From contig JAZQJA010000025.1 in NCBI GenBank assembly GCA_045541455.1, positions 1 through 32,168 on the forward strand: a stretch of DNA of 32,168 bases, read 5' to 3'. The stretch comes from RGIG9041 sp045541455 (GTDB lineage Bacteria > Bacillota > Clostridia > Oscillospirales > QAKW01). Positions 32,048-32,168 of the stretch are shown here, in pieces. A program made the translations under genes and the position numbers. The notes under the pieces are model-generated. The model was not told the origin of the DNA, did no database searches, and worked only from the letters and a program-made list of their open reading frames with translations. Numbering within the stretch: the first letter of the stretch is position 1; every line of letters starts with the position of its first letter.

Positions 32048-32168
32048 TTTTTAGAGAGTTTGATCCTGGCTCAGGACGAACGCTGGCGGCGTGCTTAACA
32101 CATGCAAGTCGAACGGAGCCAATCGAAAGAAGATTTCGGTCTGAAATCGAGAAAGCTTAGTGGCGGAC
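32048..32168 (+). rRNA. rrs: 16S ribosomal RNA, 5' end (partial)
   Basis: AGAGTTTGATCCTGGCTCAG starts at 32055, corresponding to E. coli position 8. It is followed by GACGAACGCTGGCGGCGTGCT and AACACATGCAAGTCGAACGG, the universal 16S 5' region in its Clostridia-type form. The mature 5' end is placed about 7 bases upstream and is approximate. The gene runs off the window within the V1 region. Confidence 0.97.

Overview
The window is AT-rich chromosomal DNA from a spore-forming, low-GC Firmicute. The spoIIGA-sigE pair, the DUF4330 and DUF4830 proteins, the consensus-like sigma-A promoters and the first bases of the 16S gene fit class Clostridia, probably the Oscillospirales/Ruminococcaceae side. 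That placement is inference, because only about 120 bases of 16S are present. I see no phage, insertion sequence, CRISPR array or toxin-antitoxin pair. This is mostly core genome with strict strand organisation, short intergenic gaps and many clear hairpin terminators.

Layout. 1-282: minus-strand tRNA operon Gly-Arg-His (His cut by the window edge), whose promoter overlaps the end of a hypoxanthine-DNA glycosylase gene (279-776). 897-4021: envelope accessory genes, namely a CPBP-type membrane protein with altered active-site residues, a GDPD-like lipoprotein and two unrelated unknown lipoproteins. 4051-5651: minus-strand spoIIGA-sigE, the sporulation mother-cell sigma factor and its processing protease, without sigG next to it. 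5804-10178: murJ, an O-antigen ligase/polymerase-like protein and two DUF4330 proteins in one tight operon. 10304-15559: HPr, rpe, an XRE regulator, an EF-G-like GTPase, a DUF4830 protein and an RsuA-type pseudouridine synthase. 15673-16782: a stand-alone MsmX/UgpC-type sugar ABC ATPase. 16999-22061: a PucR/CdaR-type regulator followed by ftsE, ftsX, an M23 murein hydrolase and a C-terminal processing protease. 22105-24078: a flavin-reductase-like protein, then a DUF3343 protein translationally coupled to a cysteine desulfurase-like enzyme. 24160-26717: cdaA-cdaR (cyclic di-AMP synthesis) and an RseC/MucC-like protein. 26818-29497: asnS and a PLP aminotransferase. 29519-31779: a small membrane protein, murC and an unknown membrane-anchored protein. 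31865-32168: a strong rRNA promoter, structured leader and the 5' end of 16S rRNA.

Cell-envelope growth is the recurring theme: lipid II precursor synthesis (MurC), lipid II export (MurJ), a possible surface-polymer polymerase, FtsEX-controlled hydrolysis with an M23 enzyme, a Ctp protease, and c-di-AMP signalling through CdaA/CdaR. The loci with the most room for new biology are the murJ-polymerase-DUF4330 cluster and the regulator-led ftsEX-M23-ctp operon. Nothing in the window is, on sequence alone, a clearly novel system. Gene functions are assigned from recalled family motifs, not from searches. Promoters and terminators were found by eye, and their ends may be off by a base or two.
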